NCBI RefSeq assembly: GCF_008693005.1
Contig: NZ_VXKE01000021.1
Location: 124,001 to 188,000 of the forward strand
Source of the DNA: Helicobacter canis
Lineage (GTDB): Bacteria; Campylobacterota; Campylobacteria; Campylobacterales; Helicobacteraceae
Reading direction: 5' to 3'
DNA length: 64,000 nt
Positions 27,105-36,181 of this stretch are shown piece by piece (within the stretch, counting starts at the first letter, position 1; each line of letters begins with the position of its first letter). Position numbers and translations under genes: made by a program. The notes beneath the pieces were generated by a model. That model saw only the letters and a program-made list of their open reading frames with translations. It was not told where the DNA came from and did no database searches.

Positions 27105-28232
27105 TTGCTTAGCAAACTTAAAAGGCTCCTGCATTGGGGGAATTCATCAAAGCCGGATATTGATTTATCTCCCCAGCTTTATGAGCAGTTTAAGGCATTT
27201 AGATTTCCGCTTGTTCTTATCCAAGTCTTTATCTTAATCGGCACGCTTGGGTATTTTCTCTTAGAAGACTATAGTATCGTCCAAGCCTTTTTCCAATCTT
27301 CTTATACTTTTACAAACACCGGCTTTGGCGCGCTTAATGAGAAAGAGTTCGGCGCGCTGGCGGTTCTTTTTACAGCGTTTTTGATGCTAAGTGGCGCGGC
27401 GATCATCGCCTTTAGCGTGGCATTTATCGTTAGCATTGTTAATACGGGTGTTCTAACAGGACTCTTAAAGGAGAAAAAGATGATAAGCAATATCGCGCGC
27501 TTGCGCAATCACTATGTGATCTGCTACCACAATGAATACACCATCGAGCTAACCAAGCAGTTTAGAGAAGCGCAGATCCCCTTTGTCGTGGTGGATTCTA
27601 GCCCTGATTTAGAGAAGCAGGCTTTGACATATAAATATCCCTACTATATCATCGGCGACCCCCACACAAACACCGCTATGCTTAAAGCCCGTCTCTCCGC
27701 TGCGCGCGGGGTTGTAACATTTTCTAAAAATCTTTCCGACAATATCGCGCTAATCGTCTCTGCTAGGCTCTTTGCCCAAGAGCTTAACCGCAAGCCCTTG
27801 TATATCATCTCAAGTGCAGATTCTGAAGAGCAAGTCCAAAAGCTCCAAAAGCTAGGCTCTGACACGGTGATTTCCGCGCCTAAGCTTATGGCACAGCGCA
27901 TTAGTGCGATGGCTCTGCGCCCAGATATGCAAAATCTCCTAGAGCGATTTGCCTACAAAAACAACAGCGGCTTAGATTTAGAAGAAGTGCTTGTGCCTAA
28001 GTATTCTTGGCTTGTGCTTAAAAAGCTCAAAGAAGGGCATTTCCGCGACTTTGCAAAGGTGTTTATCGTAGGCATTACGCAAAAAGATGGCAAATACTTC
28101 GCTATGCCAGATGAAGATATGGTGATCTCTAGTGAGTGTAAGCTGCTAATGATAGGCACATCTAGGGGGATAAGTGATGTGCGCAGGCTCATTATGAAGT
28201 CTAAAAAGCCCCAAGAAATCGACTATATTTAA
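27105..28232 (+). CDS. kchA: Potassium channel with RCK/TrkA-N domain (HpKchA-like)
   Basis: The 375-residue channel starts at TTG 27105 behind AAGG. It has two transmembrane helices around a pore loop with TNTGFG in place of the canonical TVGYG, followed by an RCK domain (RNHYVICYHNEYTIELTKQF, then VVVDSSPDLE) and a TrkA-C domain. H. pylori HpKchA likewise has a non-canonical GFG filter and imports K+ needed for stomach colonisation. The RCK domain probably senses nucleotides or ions. Synteny with rpmB supports the name. Confidence 0.88.
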   Translation: MLSKLKRLLHWGNSSKPDIDLSPQLYEQFKAFRFPLVLIQVFILIGTLGYFLLEDYSIVQAFFQSSYTFTNTGFGALNEKEFGALAVLFTAFLMLSGAAIIAFSVAFIVSIVNTGVLTGLLKEKKMISNIARLRNHYVICYHNEYTIELTKQFREAQIPFVVVDSSPDLEKQALTYKYPYYIIGDPHTNTAMLKARLSAARGVVTFSKNLSDNIALIVSARLFAQELNRKPLYIISSADSEEQVQKLQKLGSDTVISAPKLMAQRISAMALRPDMQNLLERFAYKNNSGLDLEEVLVPKYSWLVLKKLKEGHFRDFAKVFIVGITQKDGKYFAMPDEDMVISSECKLLMIGTSRGISDVRRLIMKSKKPQEIDYI

Positions 28233-28253
28233 TCAATACATTAAGGAGATAGT

Positions 28254-29603
28254 ATGGAGCATTTTCCAAAATCACGCCTAAACCAAGCCCAAATCGATAA
28301 AGAAGATCGCATACACACAAGTATTAACGACTTCAATGAAGCCAAGCAAGTCATCGCCGGGGGGGTGAATTCCCCGGTTCGGGCGTTTAAAAGCGTGGGC
28401 GGGACGCCAATCTTTATCCAAAAGGGGCAGGGCTGCTATCTCATTGATAATGATGGCAATGCCTATATAGACTTTGTGCAAAGCTGGGGACCGCTGCTAT
28501 TTGGGCATAGCGATAGTGAGATTTTGCAAGCGGTGCAAGAGTCCTTGCAAAATGGCTTAAGCTTTGGCGCGCCAACAAGAGCGGAGACACAGCTAGCAAA
28601 GGCGATTATTGCTAGCTATGATGGTGTGGATAAGGTGCGCTTTGTAAGCTCTGGGACAGAGGCTACAATGAGTGCGATTCGCCTAGCAAGAGCTTTTAGC
28701 GGGCGTGATGATATTATCAAGTTTGATGGCTGCTACCACGGGCATAGTGATAGCCTGCTAGTGAGTGCTGGAAGTGGGTGTGCGACTTTTGGCAGTCCTA
28801 GCTCGCCGGGTGTGCCAAGCGATTTGAGTAAGCACACGCTAGTAGCGCGCTATAACGACATAGATTCTGTGCAAAAGTGCATTGAAGCAAGTGGGCAAGT
28901 AGGGGCGATCATCATTGAGCCAATCGCTGGGAATATGGGGCTAGTCCCTGCAGAGGCGGATTTTCTGCTCTCTTTGCGCAAGCTTTGTAGCGAGCGGGGT
29001 ATTGTGCTTATTATTGATGAAGTGATGAGTGGATTCCGCGCGGCATTTAACGGCGTGCAGCACTTCGTGCCAATAGAGCCTGATCTTGTGTGCTTTGGCA
29101 AGGTGGTAGGCGGGGGTATGCCTTTGGCGGTGTTTGGCGGTAGGGCAGAGATTATGGATATGCTATCCCCACAAGGCGCAGTCTATCAAGCAGGCACACT
29201 AAGTGGGAATCCCATCGCCACAGCTGCCGGGCTTGCTATGCTAAAAAAGCTTGCTAAAGATAAGGGCTTGTATGAGCGGCTTGAGAGTCTGGCTAGGCGA
29301 TTTGTCTCCGGGCTAGAATCTAGTGCCAAAGCGCATAATATCCCGCTGCAAACGCAAGTGCGCGGCAGTATGTTTGGCTTCTTTTTTGCCTCTAAGCCTG
29401 TGAAGAATTTTGATGATGCAAAATGTGCAGATACAGCGATGTATGCCCGCTTTCATCAAGAGATGTTGCAGCGCGGTGTCTATCTAGCTTGCTCGCAGTT
29501 TGAGACAGGCTTCATCTGTGCGCCAATGAGTGAAGCCATTATTGATGAAGCAATCCAAGCAGCGAGTGAGAGCTTCGCGTTTATCGCAAGTGAGCGCGCC
29601 TAA
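28254..29603 (+). CDS. hemL: Glutamate-1-semialdehyde 2,1-aminomutase
   Basis: At 449 residues this is a full-length class III PLP enzyme. [15 protein letters not shown], the substrate block [35 protein letters not shown] and the PLP-lysine region [17 protein letters not shown] are all present. It converts glutamate-1-semialdehyde to 5-aminolevulinate in the C5 haem pathway. The first 18 residues precede the usual start near the [10 protein letters not shown] block; the ATG at 28254 has a good AAGGAG. The stop overlaps the next gene by one base. Confidence 0.96.
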   Translation: MEHFPKSRLNQAQIDKEDRIHTSINDFNEAKQVIAGGVNSPVRAFKSVGGTPIFIQKGQGCYLIDNDGNAYIDFVQSWGPLLFGHSDSEILQAVQESLQNGLSFGAPTRAETQLAKAIIASYDGVDKVRFVSSGTEATMSAIRLARAFSGRDDIIKFDGCYHGHSDSLLVSAGSGCATFGSPSSPGVPSDLSKHTLVARYNDIDSVQKCIEASGQVGAIIIEPIAGNMGLVPAEADFLLSLRKLCSERGIVLIIDEVMSGFRAAFNGVQHFVPIEPDLVCFGKVVGGGMPLAVFGGRAEIMDMLSPQGAVYQAGTLSGNPIATAAGLAMLKKLAKDKGLYERLESLARRFVSGLESSAKAHNIPLQTQVRGSMFGFFFASKPVKNFDDAKCADTAMYARFHQEMLQRGVYLACSQFETGFICAPMSEAIIDEAIQAASESFAFIASERA

Positions 29604-30043
29604 TGCCAGCGTCTAAAGAGCCTAAAGAGCTAGAATCTAACTTCAGCGCATTGGATTCTCCACTAGAATCTAAGCTAGATTCTACCACTCCGCAATCCGC
29701 TCCACTAGAATCTAGCTTAGATTCTAGTGGAGAATCCACCGCAAGCACTAACAATAGCGATGAAAAGCCAAGTCCAGCCCAGCCCAAAGCGCAAAAGCTC
29801 ATCGATAGCGCGTATGACTTAAGCCTAGGCATATCCATTGTAGTGGCGGTGCTGCTAGGGCTTGGGGTTGGTATCTTGCTGCAAAAGCTTAGTGGCAGCG
29901 TGTGGGGGCTAGGAGTTGGGATATTTTGGGGTGTGGGAGCTGCGGTGCTAAATATTTATAAAGCCTACAAGCGCACGAAAAAGGACCTAGAAGCCCTAGC
30001 CCACGACCCCAAATACAACTATGAAAAGTCCAAAGACTCCTAA
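29603..30043 (+). CDS. AtpZ/AtpI-like small membrane protein
   Basis: The 146-residue protein has a C-terminal half with two transmembrane helices (LGISIVVAVLLGLGVGIL and GLGVGIFWGVGAAVLNIY) and a KAYKRTKKDLE tail, as in the AtpZ/AtpI proteins that assist the ATP synthase c-ring or Mg2+ uptake. The pairing with hemL is as in H. pylori HP0306-HP0307. The N-terminal 60 residues are made of LES/LDS repeats from GATTCTAG copies, with a 15-bp inverted repeat (29700-29732); they look like an expansion not needed for function. Confidence 0.75.
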   Translation: MPASKEPKELESNFSALDSPLESKLDSTTPQSAPLESSLDSSGESTASTNNSDEKPSPAQPKAQKLIDSAYDLSLGISIVVAVLLGLGVGILLQKLSGSVWGLGVGIFWGVGAAVLNIYKAYKRTKKDLEALAHDPKYNYEKSKDS

Positions 30044-30066
30044 CTTCAATAAGCCTTAATCCGCTT

Positions 30067-30072
30067 TATACT
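30067..30072 (+). promoter_or_regulatory. -10 element of the methyltransferase gene
   Basis: TATACT lies 37 nt before the ATG at 30109. Confidence 0.4.
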
Positions 30073-30108
30073 AGAATCTTTGTCCATTTAACTACAAAGG
30101 AGTGAAGT

Positions 30109-31194
30109 ATGGAGAAAGAAAATTTAGCTTTGGGTAGTCATTCTACAGATTTTGGCAACCCTAGAGAAGCCATAGACTTGATCAAAACTTACGATAGAGC
30201 ATTTTACGGCGATCAGCAAGCCGCATACAACTCGGCAAAGCAGGTGCTAGGGATTATGCACGCACTCTATAAGCCTAGCAGTGTGATCGATGTGGGCTGC
30301 GGGCTTGGGACTTGGCTTAAGGTGTGGCAGGAGCTAGATTCTAGCGTGCTTGTGGCTGGGCTTGATGGCAATGAAGTGGGAGAGAGTGAGCGATTTATCC
30401 CTGCAAGTGCGTATGCGCAAGTGGATTTGACAAAGGATTATAGAGAGATACTTAGTCGTGCTAGCGCGCTAAAACGGGGGGGGGGGGGACAACTTAAGCG
30501 CGTAGGCTTTGGGGCTAAAAATGGCGATTACTGCGGCGAGTCTGCAGTTACGCACGCCCAAGTGCGCGCCTTTGACTCGCCTTGCAAAGCCCCATTTTTA
30601 TCACCCAAGTCCCACCGCGAGCAGGTCGCACCAGAAAGCCTGCAAAGCCACGACTCTAGCCCAAACGATCTAGCTATGCTTTCTAAGCCTTTTGAGCTAG
30701 CTCAAAGTCTTGAGGTCGCAGAGCATTTAGACCATATTTTTGCTGCTAATTTTGTCCAGCTCCTTACTTCTCTTGCAGATGTGGTGCTATTTTCTGCGGC
30801 GATCCCCTACCAAGGCGGGGTGTGCCATATCAACGAGCAGCCCCCAGCCTATTGGGCGGAGCTCTTTGCCAAGCAGGGCTATGTGTGCTTAGACTTCTTG
30901 CGCCCTAGCATTTGGGGTGATGAGTCAGTGCTATGGTGGTATCGGCAAAATCTCTTAGTATTTGTGCATAAAGATAGGCAAGCGCAGCTCTTCCCCACTC
31001 TTAGCCCTGTATCAGTCCCAGCCTACCTACCACACCCAATAATCTGGGAGGAGAAAAACAAGTGGCTAGAATCTGTGCTTAATGCGCATTTGCACAAGCC
31101 TTTATCCACGGGGCTAAAGCTTATAGCCAAGTGGATTCTCATTAAACTCCACTTACTAGAATCCATCAAACGCATTGTAAAACCTAGGCATTAG
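30109..31194 (+). CDS. Class I SAM-dependent methyltransferase, phase-variable (in frame)
   Basis: The 361-residue protein has the SAM-binding motif SVIDVGCGLGTWLKVW, an acidic loop VAGLDGNE, then SLEVAEHLDHIFAANFV and FSAAIPYQGGVCHINEQPP. The family pattern is interrupted after the DLTKDY block by some 75 residues that contain a G13 tract (30476-30488) and a large hairpin (30511-30605). At G13 the frame is intact; G12 or G14 leads to an early stop. Residues 7-17 (ALGSHSTDFGN) are encoded by an end of the same repeat element seen at 23797 and 35189. The substrate is unknown, but such methyltransferases often modify surface glycans. Confidence 0.82.
   Translation: MEKENLALGSHSTDFGNPREAIDLIKTYDRAFYGDQQAAYNSAKQVLGIMHALYKPSSVIDVGCGLGTWLKVWQELDSSVLVAGLDGNEVGESERFIPASAYAQVDLTKDYREILSRASALKRGGGGQLKRVGFGAKNGDYCGESAVTHAQVRAFDSPCKAPFLSPKSHREQVAPESLQSHDSSPNDLAMLSKPFELAQSLEVAEHLDHIFAANFVQLLTSLADVVLFSAAIPYQGGVCHINEQPPAYWAELFAKQGYVCLDFLRPSIWGDESVLWWYRQNLLVFVHKDRQAQLFPTLSPVSVPAYLPHPIIWEEKNKWLESVLNAHLHKPLSTGLKLIAKWILIKLHLLESIKRIVKPRH
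30476..30488 (+). repeat. Homopolymer tract G13
   Basis: Thirteen G encode Arg-Gly4 in the methyltransferase. The frame is ON; single-base changes give stops within about ten codons. Confidence 0.92.
30511..30605. repeat. Large multi-stem hairpin inside the methyltransferase gene
   Basis: Arms of 32 nt (30511-30542 and 30574-30605) pair through a TAAAAATGG/CCATTTTTA block and a GGCGAGTC/GACTCGCC block separated by an internal bubble. A further CGCAC/GTGCG stem lies in the loop. It resembles the nested right-hand hairpins of the elements at 23797 and 34630. Confidence 0.6.
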
Positions 31195-31260
31195 TAGCCC
31201 GCTTGTGGCAGTGGAGCTAGATCTAGTATTGTCATTGTGTGGGGCAAGTCCGCGCAATAG

Positions 31261-31283
31261 GCTAGAATCTATTAGATTCTAGC
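31261..31283. terminator. Octamer palindrome between convergent genes
   Basis: GCTAGAATCTA-T-TAGATTCTAGC forms a perfect 11-bp hairpin between the methyltransferase (+) and the chemoreceptor (-). It may serve as a bidirectional terminator, although no T run follows. Confidence 0.4.
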
Positions 31284-31318
31284 AGGCGGTTTCAATATTG
31301 TGGGTTACTTTGCAAGGC

Positions 31319-33313
31319 TTAGAATTTCTTCTTTTGCACATCATCTTGGATCATTGAAGCGATCGTATGCACGCGCTGGGTGATAGCGTTTGTATTGTTG
31401 GCTATGCCGACATTTTCTTGCGTGATTGACTGGATTTGATTGATGGCTTCGTTGATATGTGTAAGCCCTGCGGTTTGCTCATTGACAGCTTCTGCAATAT
31501 CATTGACACTTTGCACAAGGATAGAGATATTGGCTTCAATCTCACTTAGCGATTTGCTCGTTTTCTCCGCAAGCTTGCGCACTTCATCAGCCACTACCGC
31601 AAAGCCCCGCCCGTGCTCTCCAGCTCTTGCGGCTTCAATGGCAGCATTTAGGGCTAGGAGATTTGTCTGCTCGGCAATGTCTTGGATCACGCTTACGATG
31701 TTTTTGATGTCTTGGGCTTGGGTGGTGGCTTCATTGGTTTGCGCGCTGACATTGTGCATAGAAGCATTGATCTGCCCCACAGCTGTTACGCTCTGCTCTA
31801 GCGCGCTTGCTTGAGACTGCGTGCCATCAAGCAGCTTGCCCATAGAGCTCTCTAGTGTTTGGCTCTGGCTTGCAAGCTCATTGGCAAAGCCTTGAGAAGT
31901 TTTGAGCATTTTAACAATCTCATTACCAAGCTTATTGGCAGTGATCTCTACATCGCCCTTAGCTTCGGGGATTTGCTTGGTGAAATCAAGCTGATTGTAG
32001 GAGGCAAACACCGCGCCAATGACATTCATATCCGTGCCGATTTTGCACTCTAGGACTTTGAGCATTTTATTGAGCATTGTGATAAGTTCTTTAATTTGTG
32101 GATTATTAGAAGTGGCATCAATACGGGCAATCATATTGCCAGATTCTATGGCTTTAACCACTTGCAGTGTGCATTCCACAGCGTGCTTATCTTGGGCTAG
32201 ATTTTGTTTAGTATGCTCGATATTTTCATTGATCGCTTTAGCCATTTTGCCAAACTCATCGTGGGTTTTGATATGCAGCAGTGGCGCATCGCTTGCTTTG
32301 TGATTGATAAAGTCAAAAAACTTGATAAGCCCATTTGTGATAGGCGTGATATGGCGGAGTTGATAGACGATGATCCAATACAGCAAGGCAGCGGTGAGCA
32401 AAATCGCCACCACAGAGAAGCTGATTTGCGAGATGAGATAGGTGTGTAGCTCTTCTTCAAAGTCTGCTTGGGAGTTTGAGGAGCAAAGTAGCCATTGATT
32501 TTTATTGACATTACACACTGCCACTTTGGCTAATCCATCAAACTCATAATGCAAGAGCGGCGAGAGTGTGTGGGTCTCTTTTGGTGTTTTGGCATAGAGG
32601 GTGTCATAAATCTCGTATTTTTGATTATCTTCAGAAAAAAGCACTTTCTCATCAGTATGGAGAATATTATAAGTGCCTCGATCATCAACTCCTACTAAAA
32701 ACACCGAGCTACTAGGCGTGGTCTTTAGGCTCATAAATGCCTTTTGCAAATCTCTTAGGAATATATTTGCACCAATAACTGCGACTATCTTGCCGCCTTG
32801 TATCACTGGCACATATACAGAGATAGTAAGCTCATTGGTCGTAATATCGCGGAAAGGTCGCGTGAAGCCACCTTTGCCCGTGGCAAGCGCGTCTTTAAAC
32901 CACTCTCTTGTGCGCGAGTCAAAGCCTTTAGATTTATCCAAAATATAGGGCTTGTTGCCAGATTGGACATCAGTTTTTATCAAAAGCCCATCGTGTGCAT
33001 AGCCTAGATAGAGTGCGTCCATTGAAGTAAATCCGTAGGCTTCTTTGAGCCAGTTTGCGACATTTTGGTGGGAGAGATCGCCGCTATCTTGGAGATCTTG
33101 CACCACTCTTTGCATAAAATCCAGCCGCGCATCAAAATAGGTATCAATGAAATTTAGCGCGTTTTTCACGCTCTCTTGCTTGCCGTGGCTCACGCTCTCT
33201 AAAATCGCATTTTTTGCTAGGATATAGCCGATGATTTGGAACGCTATAAAAATAGCAATAAGCAAACTAATGATGATAAAGGCGATTTTCTGCGAGATAC
33301 TACGCTTCCCCAT
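31319..33313 (-). CDS. Methyl-accepting chemotaxis protein with Cache sensor
   Basis: The chemoreceptor has an N-terminal transmembrane helix, a large periplasmic region of the dCache type ([37 protein letters not shown]), a second transmembrane helix, a HAMP-like linker and the signalling tip [20 protein letters not shown]. dCache sensors bind amino acids, organic acids or other small ligands. The frame opens at 33328, but AAGGAG just before the ATG at 33313 (MGKRS) decides the start. The ligand cannot be read from sequence. It signals to the CheA-CheW-CheV system encoded at 1982-5883. Confidence 0.93.
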   Translation of the reverse strand: MGKRSISQKIAFIIISLLIAIFIAFQIIGYILAKNAILESVSHGKQESVKNALNFIDTYFDARLDFMQRVVQDLQDSGDLSHQNVANWLKEAYGFTSMDALYLGYAHDGLLIKTDVQSGNKPYILDKSKGFDSRTREWFKDALATGKGGFTRPFRDITTNELTISVYVPVIQGGKIVAVIGANIFLRDLQKAFMSLKTTPSSSVFLVGVDDRGTYNILHTDEKVLFSEDNQKYEIYDTLYAKTPKETHTLSPLLHYEFDGLAKVAVCNVNKNQWLLCSSNSQADFEEELHTYLISQISFSVVAILLTAALLYWIIVYQLRHITPITNGLIKFFDFINHKASDAPLLHIKTHDEFGKMAKAINENIEHTKQNLAQDKHAVECTLQVVKAIESGNMIARIDATSNNPQIKELITMLNKMLKVLECKIGTDMNVIGAVFASYNQLDFTKQIPEAKGDVEITANKLGNEIVKMLKTSQGFANELASQSQTLESSMGKLLDGTQSQASALEQSVTAVGQINASMHNVSAQTNEATTQAQDIKNIVSVIQDIAEQTNLLALNAAIEAARAGEHGRGFAVVADEVRKLAEKTSKSLSEIEANISILVQSVNDIAEAVNEQTAGLTHINEAINQIQSITQENVGIANNTNAITQRVHTIASMIQDDVQKKKF

Positions 33314-33357
33314 ACATACTCCTTGCAATTAGACAAAATGAGCTGCAATGCTACCAG

Positions 33358-33422
33358 AAAAAAAAAAAAAAAAACAAAAAAAACGCTCACAAACCCCCAT
33401 AAATGCGGGGCTTGTGAGCGTT
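33358..33422 (-). terminator. Rho-independent terminator of the DegT aminotransferase gene
   Basis: On the minus strand a stem built from AACGCTCACAAGCCCC and GGGGTTTGTGAGCGTT with an 8-9 nt loop is followed by T8, G and T17. It is a textbook terminator 19 nt after the aminotransferase stop. The very long T run also lies just upstream of the chemoreceptor. Confidence 0.9.
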
Positions 33423-33440
33423 ATTAAGTGATAAAAATTC

Positions 33441-35180
33441 TTAAGCGATAATGGCGTAAAGAGCTTTAGCAATATGCTTTTGGGCGGCTTTGGTAAGATA
33501 GGGGCTAAAGGGGATAGAGAAAATTTCTTGGCTCACACGCTCGCTTACAGGGAAGTCTCCTTGCTTGTAGCCAAGGTAGGCAAAGCACTCTTGTAAATGC
33601 AAGGGCGTAGGGTAGTGGATCGCAGTGGCTATGCCTTGGGCATTTAGGACAGAAGTGATGTGATCGCGCGCTTTTGCCACGCTAGAATCTAGGCTAGAAT
33701 CTAGGTGGGGGCTTTTAGATTCTAGGTGCTTGGAGCTAGAATCTAGCGCGCGCAGGCAAAACTGCGCAAACACGCTGGTGCGATCTGGCGCGGTATATGG
33801 GAGGGCTAGGCTACTTTGCAGTGGCTTTAGTAGCGCGTAGTAGCGTGCTGCTACTTGCTCGCGCAAGTTTAGCTCGCGGGTAAAATGCCTTAGCTTCACA
33901 CGCAAAATGGCGCATTGTAGCTCATCGAGCCTAGCGTTTAGCCCTAGGCTCTGGTGGTGGTATTTGGAGGCTTGCCCGTGGTTGCGCAAGCGTGCAAGAC
34001 TCTGCGCTAGTTTCTCATCATCGCAGAACACCGCGCCCCCATCGCCGTAGCCACCAAGTGGCTTGCTGGGGAAAAAGCTTGTAACGCTAAGCGTCCCAAA
34101 GCTCCCAGAGCGTGCTTCTCTCTCTCCTAGAATCTTGCTGCCAAAGCTCTGCGCCCCATCTTCGATGATAGGGATTGCGCCTGCTACTTGATTAAGCGCG
34201 CTTACATCATAGGGCTGTCCAAACAAGCACACCGGGATAATCGCCTTTGTGCGGGGCGTGATCTTTGCGCTCACTTGGGCGGGATCTAGCGTGTAGGTGC
34301 TAGGGCAAATATCGACAAACACGGGCTTCGCCCCAAGGAATGCCACCATTTCTGCTGCGGCGATAAAGCTAAAGCTAGGCGTGATGACTTCATCGCCCGC
34401 GCCTATGCCAAGGGCTAAAAGAGCTAGCAGCAGCGCGCTTGTCCCACTAGAGCAAGTGATACAAAATCGCCGCCCTACAAAGCTAGCTAGCTCACTCTCT
34501 AGTGCTTGAGAGTGCTCGCCTAAGATGAAGTGCTGGGAGTGTAAAACGCTGGCGATTGCAGAGTGTAGCTCGGGTTTTAGGGTGTGGTATTGGGTGTGGA
34601 GATCAATAAGCGGGATTTGTGTTTGAGGCGATTCAGCTTTGGGTGAGCAATTTGACGCGATTGGGTCAATTTGTGGGTAGTCATTACCGCTTAGGTAACT
34701 CCCACCCCCAAATTGACCCAAAGCCCGCAAAGCCCCACCGCAATTCTTAGAATCGTTTAGGGCATAGTCATCGCAAAACGCAGTTTCTTTAGAAATCCTA
34801 GAATCCTTTGCTGGCTTGCTTAGATTTGTGGCGTTTATCCTAGAATCCACTTTTTGCGCTTGGGTGTTGTTTCTGTTATTGCGAGACACTGCGCCAGCAG
34901 TGGCGTGGCAAAGCGTAGCTTCTTTAGAAAACAAGGGACACCGCTTAGGCTGTGCCGATGTTTCTTTAGAGTCTATACTAGAATCTAGCTTTTGTGTGTT
35001 TGTGTGGATTGCTTCGGCGATTGTATCGCCTCGCAATGACTTGGAAGCTTGGCTTTCTTCTTCTAGGATTCTAGGAATTGCAGTGGGGCTTTCGTAGTTT
35101 TTTGGGGATTTTGGGGCAGAGCTAGACTTGAGGTCTGCGGTTGTCCCAAAATCCCCAAAATCTGCGGAATGCCTACCCAA
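33441..35180 (-). CDS. DegT/DnrJ/EryC1-type PLP aminotransferase with element-derived N-terminus
   Basis: Residues from about 190 onwards form a complete sugar aminotransferase: IPLIDLHTQY, SSGTSALLLALLALGIG, IEDGAQSFGS and the PLP-lysine block SFFPSKPLGGYGDGGA. Such enzymes aminate keto-sugars for LPS, capsule or flagellin glycans. The first 190 residues come from element B (34630-35189), which reads open in frame. The only far-upstream start is TTG at 35180, and no ATG lies near IPLIDLHTQY; TTG codons near 34725 are possible internal starts. LDSS repeats also interrupt the C-terminal domain. The DUF2156 gene ends 10 nt upstream. Confidence 0.85.
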   Translation of the reverse strand: MGRHSADFGDFGTTADLKSSSAPKSPKNYESPTAIPRILEEESQASKSLRGDTIAEAIHTNTQKLDSSIDSKETSAQPKRCPLFSKEATLCHATAGAVSRNNRNNTQAQKVDSRINATNLSKPAKDSRISKETAFCDDYALNDSKNCGGALRALGQFGGGSYLSGNDYPQIDPIASNCSPKAESPQTQIPLIDLHTQYHTLKPELHSAIASVLHSQHFILGEHSQALESELASFVGRRFCITCSSGTSALLLALLALGIGAGDEVITPSFSFIAAAEMVAFLGAKPVFVDICPSTYTLDPAQVSAKITPRTKAIIPVCLFGQPYDVSALNQVAGAIPIIEDGAQSFGSKILGEREARSGSFGTLSVTSFFPSKPLGGYGDGGAVFCDDEKLAQSLARLRNHGQASKYHHQSLGLNARLDELQCAILRVKLRHFTRELNLREQVAARYYALLKPLQSSLALPYTAPDRTSVFAQFCLRALDSSSKHLESKSPHLDSSLDSSVAKARDHITSVLNAQGIATAIHYPTPLHLQECFAYLGYKQGDFPVSERVSQEIFSIPFSPYLTKAAQKHIAKALYAIIA

Positions 35181-35189
35181 AGCCGAATC
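34630..35189 (-). repeat. Structured intergenic element, copy B (560 bp)
   Basis: In minus-strand orientation it begins GATTCGGCTTTGGGTAGGCATT one base after the DUF2156 stop and ends TTGCTCACCCAAAGCTGAATC just before the aminotransferase domain. The left hairpin (arms 35100-35115 and 35145-35160, perfect) encloses the same conserved loop as copy A. The right hairpin has arms 34661-34673 and 34709-34721. It contains REP-like palindromes (34876-34911, 35006-35040) and a copy of the TTTCTTTAGAAA repeat (34920-34970). Confidence 0.75.
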
Positions 35190-35190
35190 C

Positions 35191-36147
35191 CTACAAAATA
35201 GCGCGGAATTTTTCTACCATAAAGACAGGATTATACCCCCTCTTCGCCTGCCTAAGCCCCGCTATGCCTAGATCTTCTTCACGATTGGCATAGCGTAGCG
35301 ACGAGAAGCAGCGAGCCAAAAGCTGCTGGTTTATGATTTGATATGCGCCGATGATATTTGGCGCGGCTTTTTCGATGTGGATCACTGCCATTTCATCATT
35401 GATCGCTTCTCCAAAGCTAAAGGCGATGATAGGCAGCGAGCTAGAATCTAGTAGTGCGGGGTCTATGTTGTTAGAGCCTAGCGTTATTTTCTCCCTTGCG
35501 CGCACTGCTATACCCTGCAGCCCTAGCTCACCAAAGCTCTCTAATGCCGCGCAAATGCCAAGATATTCTAGCTCTAAATCATCGCTTTTAGCAGGGTTGC
35601 TATCAAGCCAGATTCTAGCTACTTTGGCTAGCTCTTTGGCATTTGCTTGCGTGATAGGCTCAAGCTCCCATTCGTAGCGTTGTAAGAAGTTGTTTAGGTG
35701 GTTTTTTTTCTTATGGAACTTGCGCCCGCTTAGGTGCAAGAGCTCTTCTACACTATAAACATAGTCGAAGTGATCAGGAGTGGGCTCTATAGAGATAGTG
35801 GGGAAAGCAAGCTTAAGCAAGGGGAGATTGCGCGCCTCTACGCGCTCAAAGTGCAGGGGGTAGCCATTTGCTTGCGCATAAGATTCTAGCGCGCTTAGGG
35901 CTTCTAGCTTGGAGGACTCATCGCCAGCAATGGGGAAAAAAAAGTAGGGAGTCTGCCCTTCTTTGTGCGTTTGGCGCGTTTGGATAAGTAGCGAGCCGCC
36001 ACAAATGGCATAGCTAATCTCCCTAGCGTGCTTCCAAATGTAGAGATTGCCAAAGCTAATATCCGCGATAGAAAAGTGATCATTTTGCAAAAATCCTAGA
36101 ATCTCACTCCTAGATTCTAGGGCTATGGGCTTGAAAGATAAAGGCAT
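35191..36147 (-). CDS. DUF2156 (phosphatidylglycerol lysyltransferase C-terminal-like) protein
   Basis: The 318-residue protein has the GNAT-like DUF2156 pattern: SIADISFGNLYIWKH, FDYVYSVEELLHLSGRKFHKKKNHLNNFL, an AFSFGEAIND block, and EKAAPNIIGAYQIINQQL followed by NREEDLGIAGLRQAK. Related domains transfer lysine or alanine from tRNA to phosphatidylglycerol, but this protein lacks the membrane half, so its acceptor is unknown. Homologues are common in Campylobacterota. An element copy separates it from the aminotransferase downstream. Confidence 0.85.
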   Translation of the reverse strand: MPLSFKPIALESRSEILGFLQNDHFSIADISFGNLYIWKHAREISYAICGGSLLIQTRQTHKEGQTPYFFFPIAGDESSKLEALSALESYAQANGYPLHFERVEARNLPLLKLAFPTISIEPTPDHFDYVYSVEELLHLSGRKFHKKKNHLNNFLQRYEWELEPITQANAKELAKVARIWLDSNPAKSDDLELEYLGICAALESFGELGLQGIAVRAREKITLGSNNIDPALLDSSSLPIIAFSFGEAINDEMAVIHIEKAAPNIIGAYQIINQQLLARCFSSLRYANREEDLGIAGLRQAKRGYNPVFMVEKFRAIL

Positions 36148-36181
36148 AATGTGTCCTTACATAAAAGTAGATTCTAGGTGG

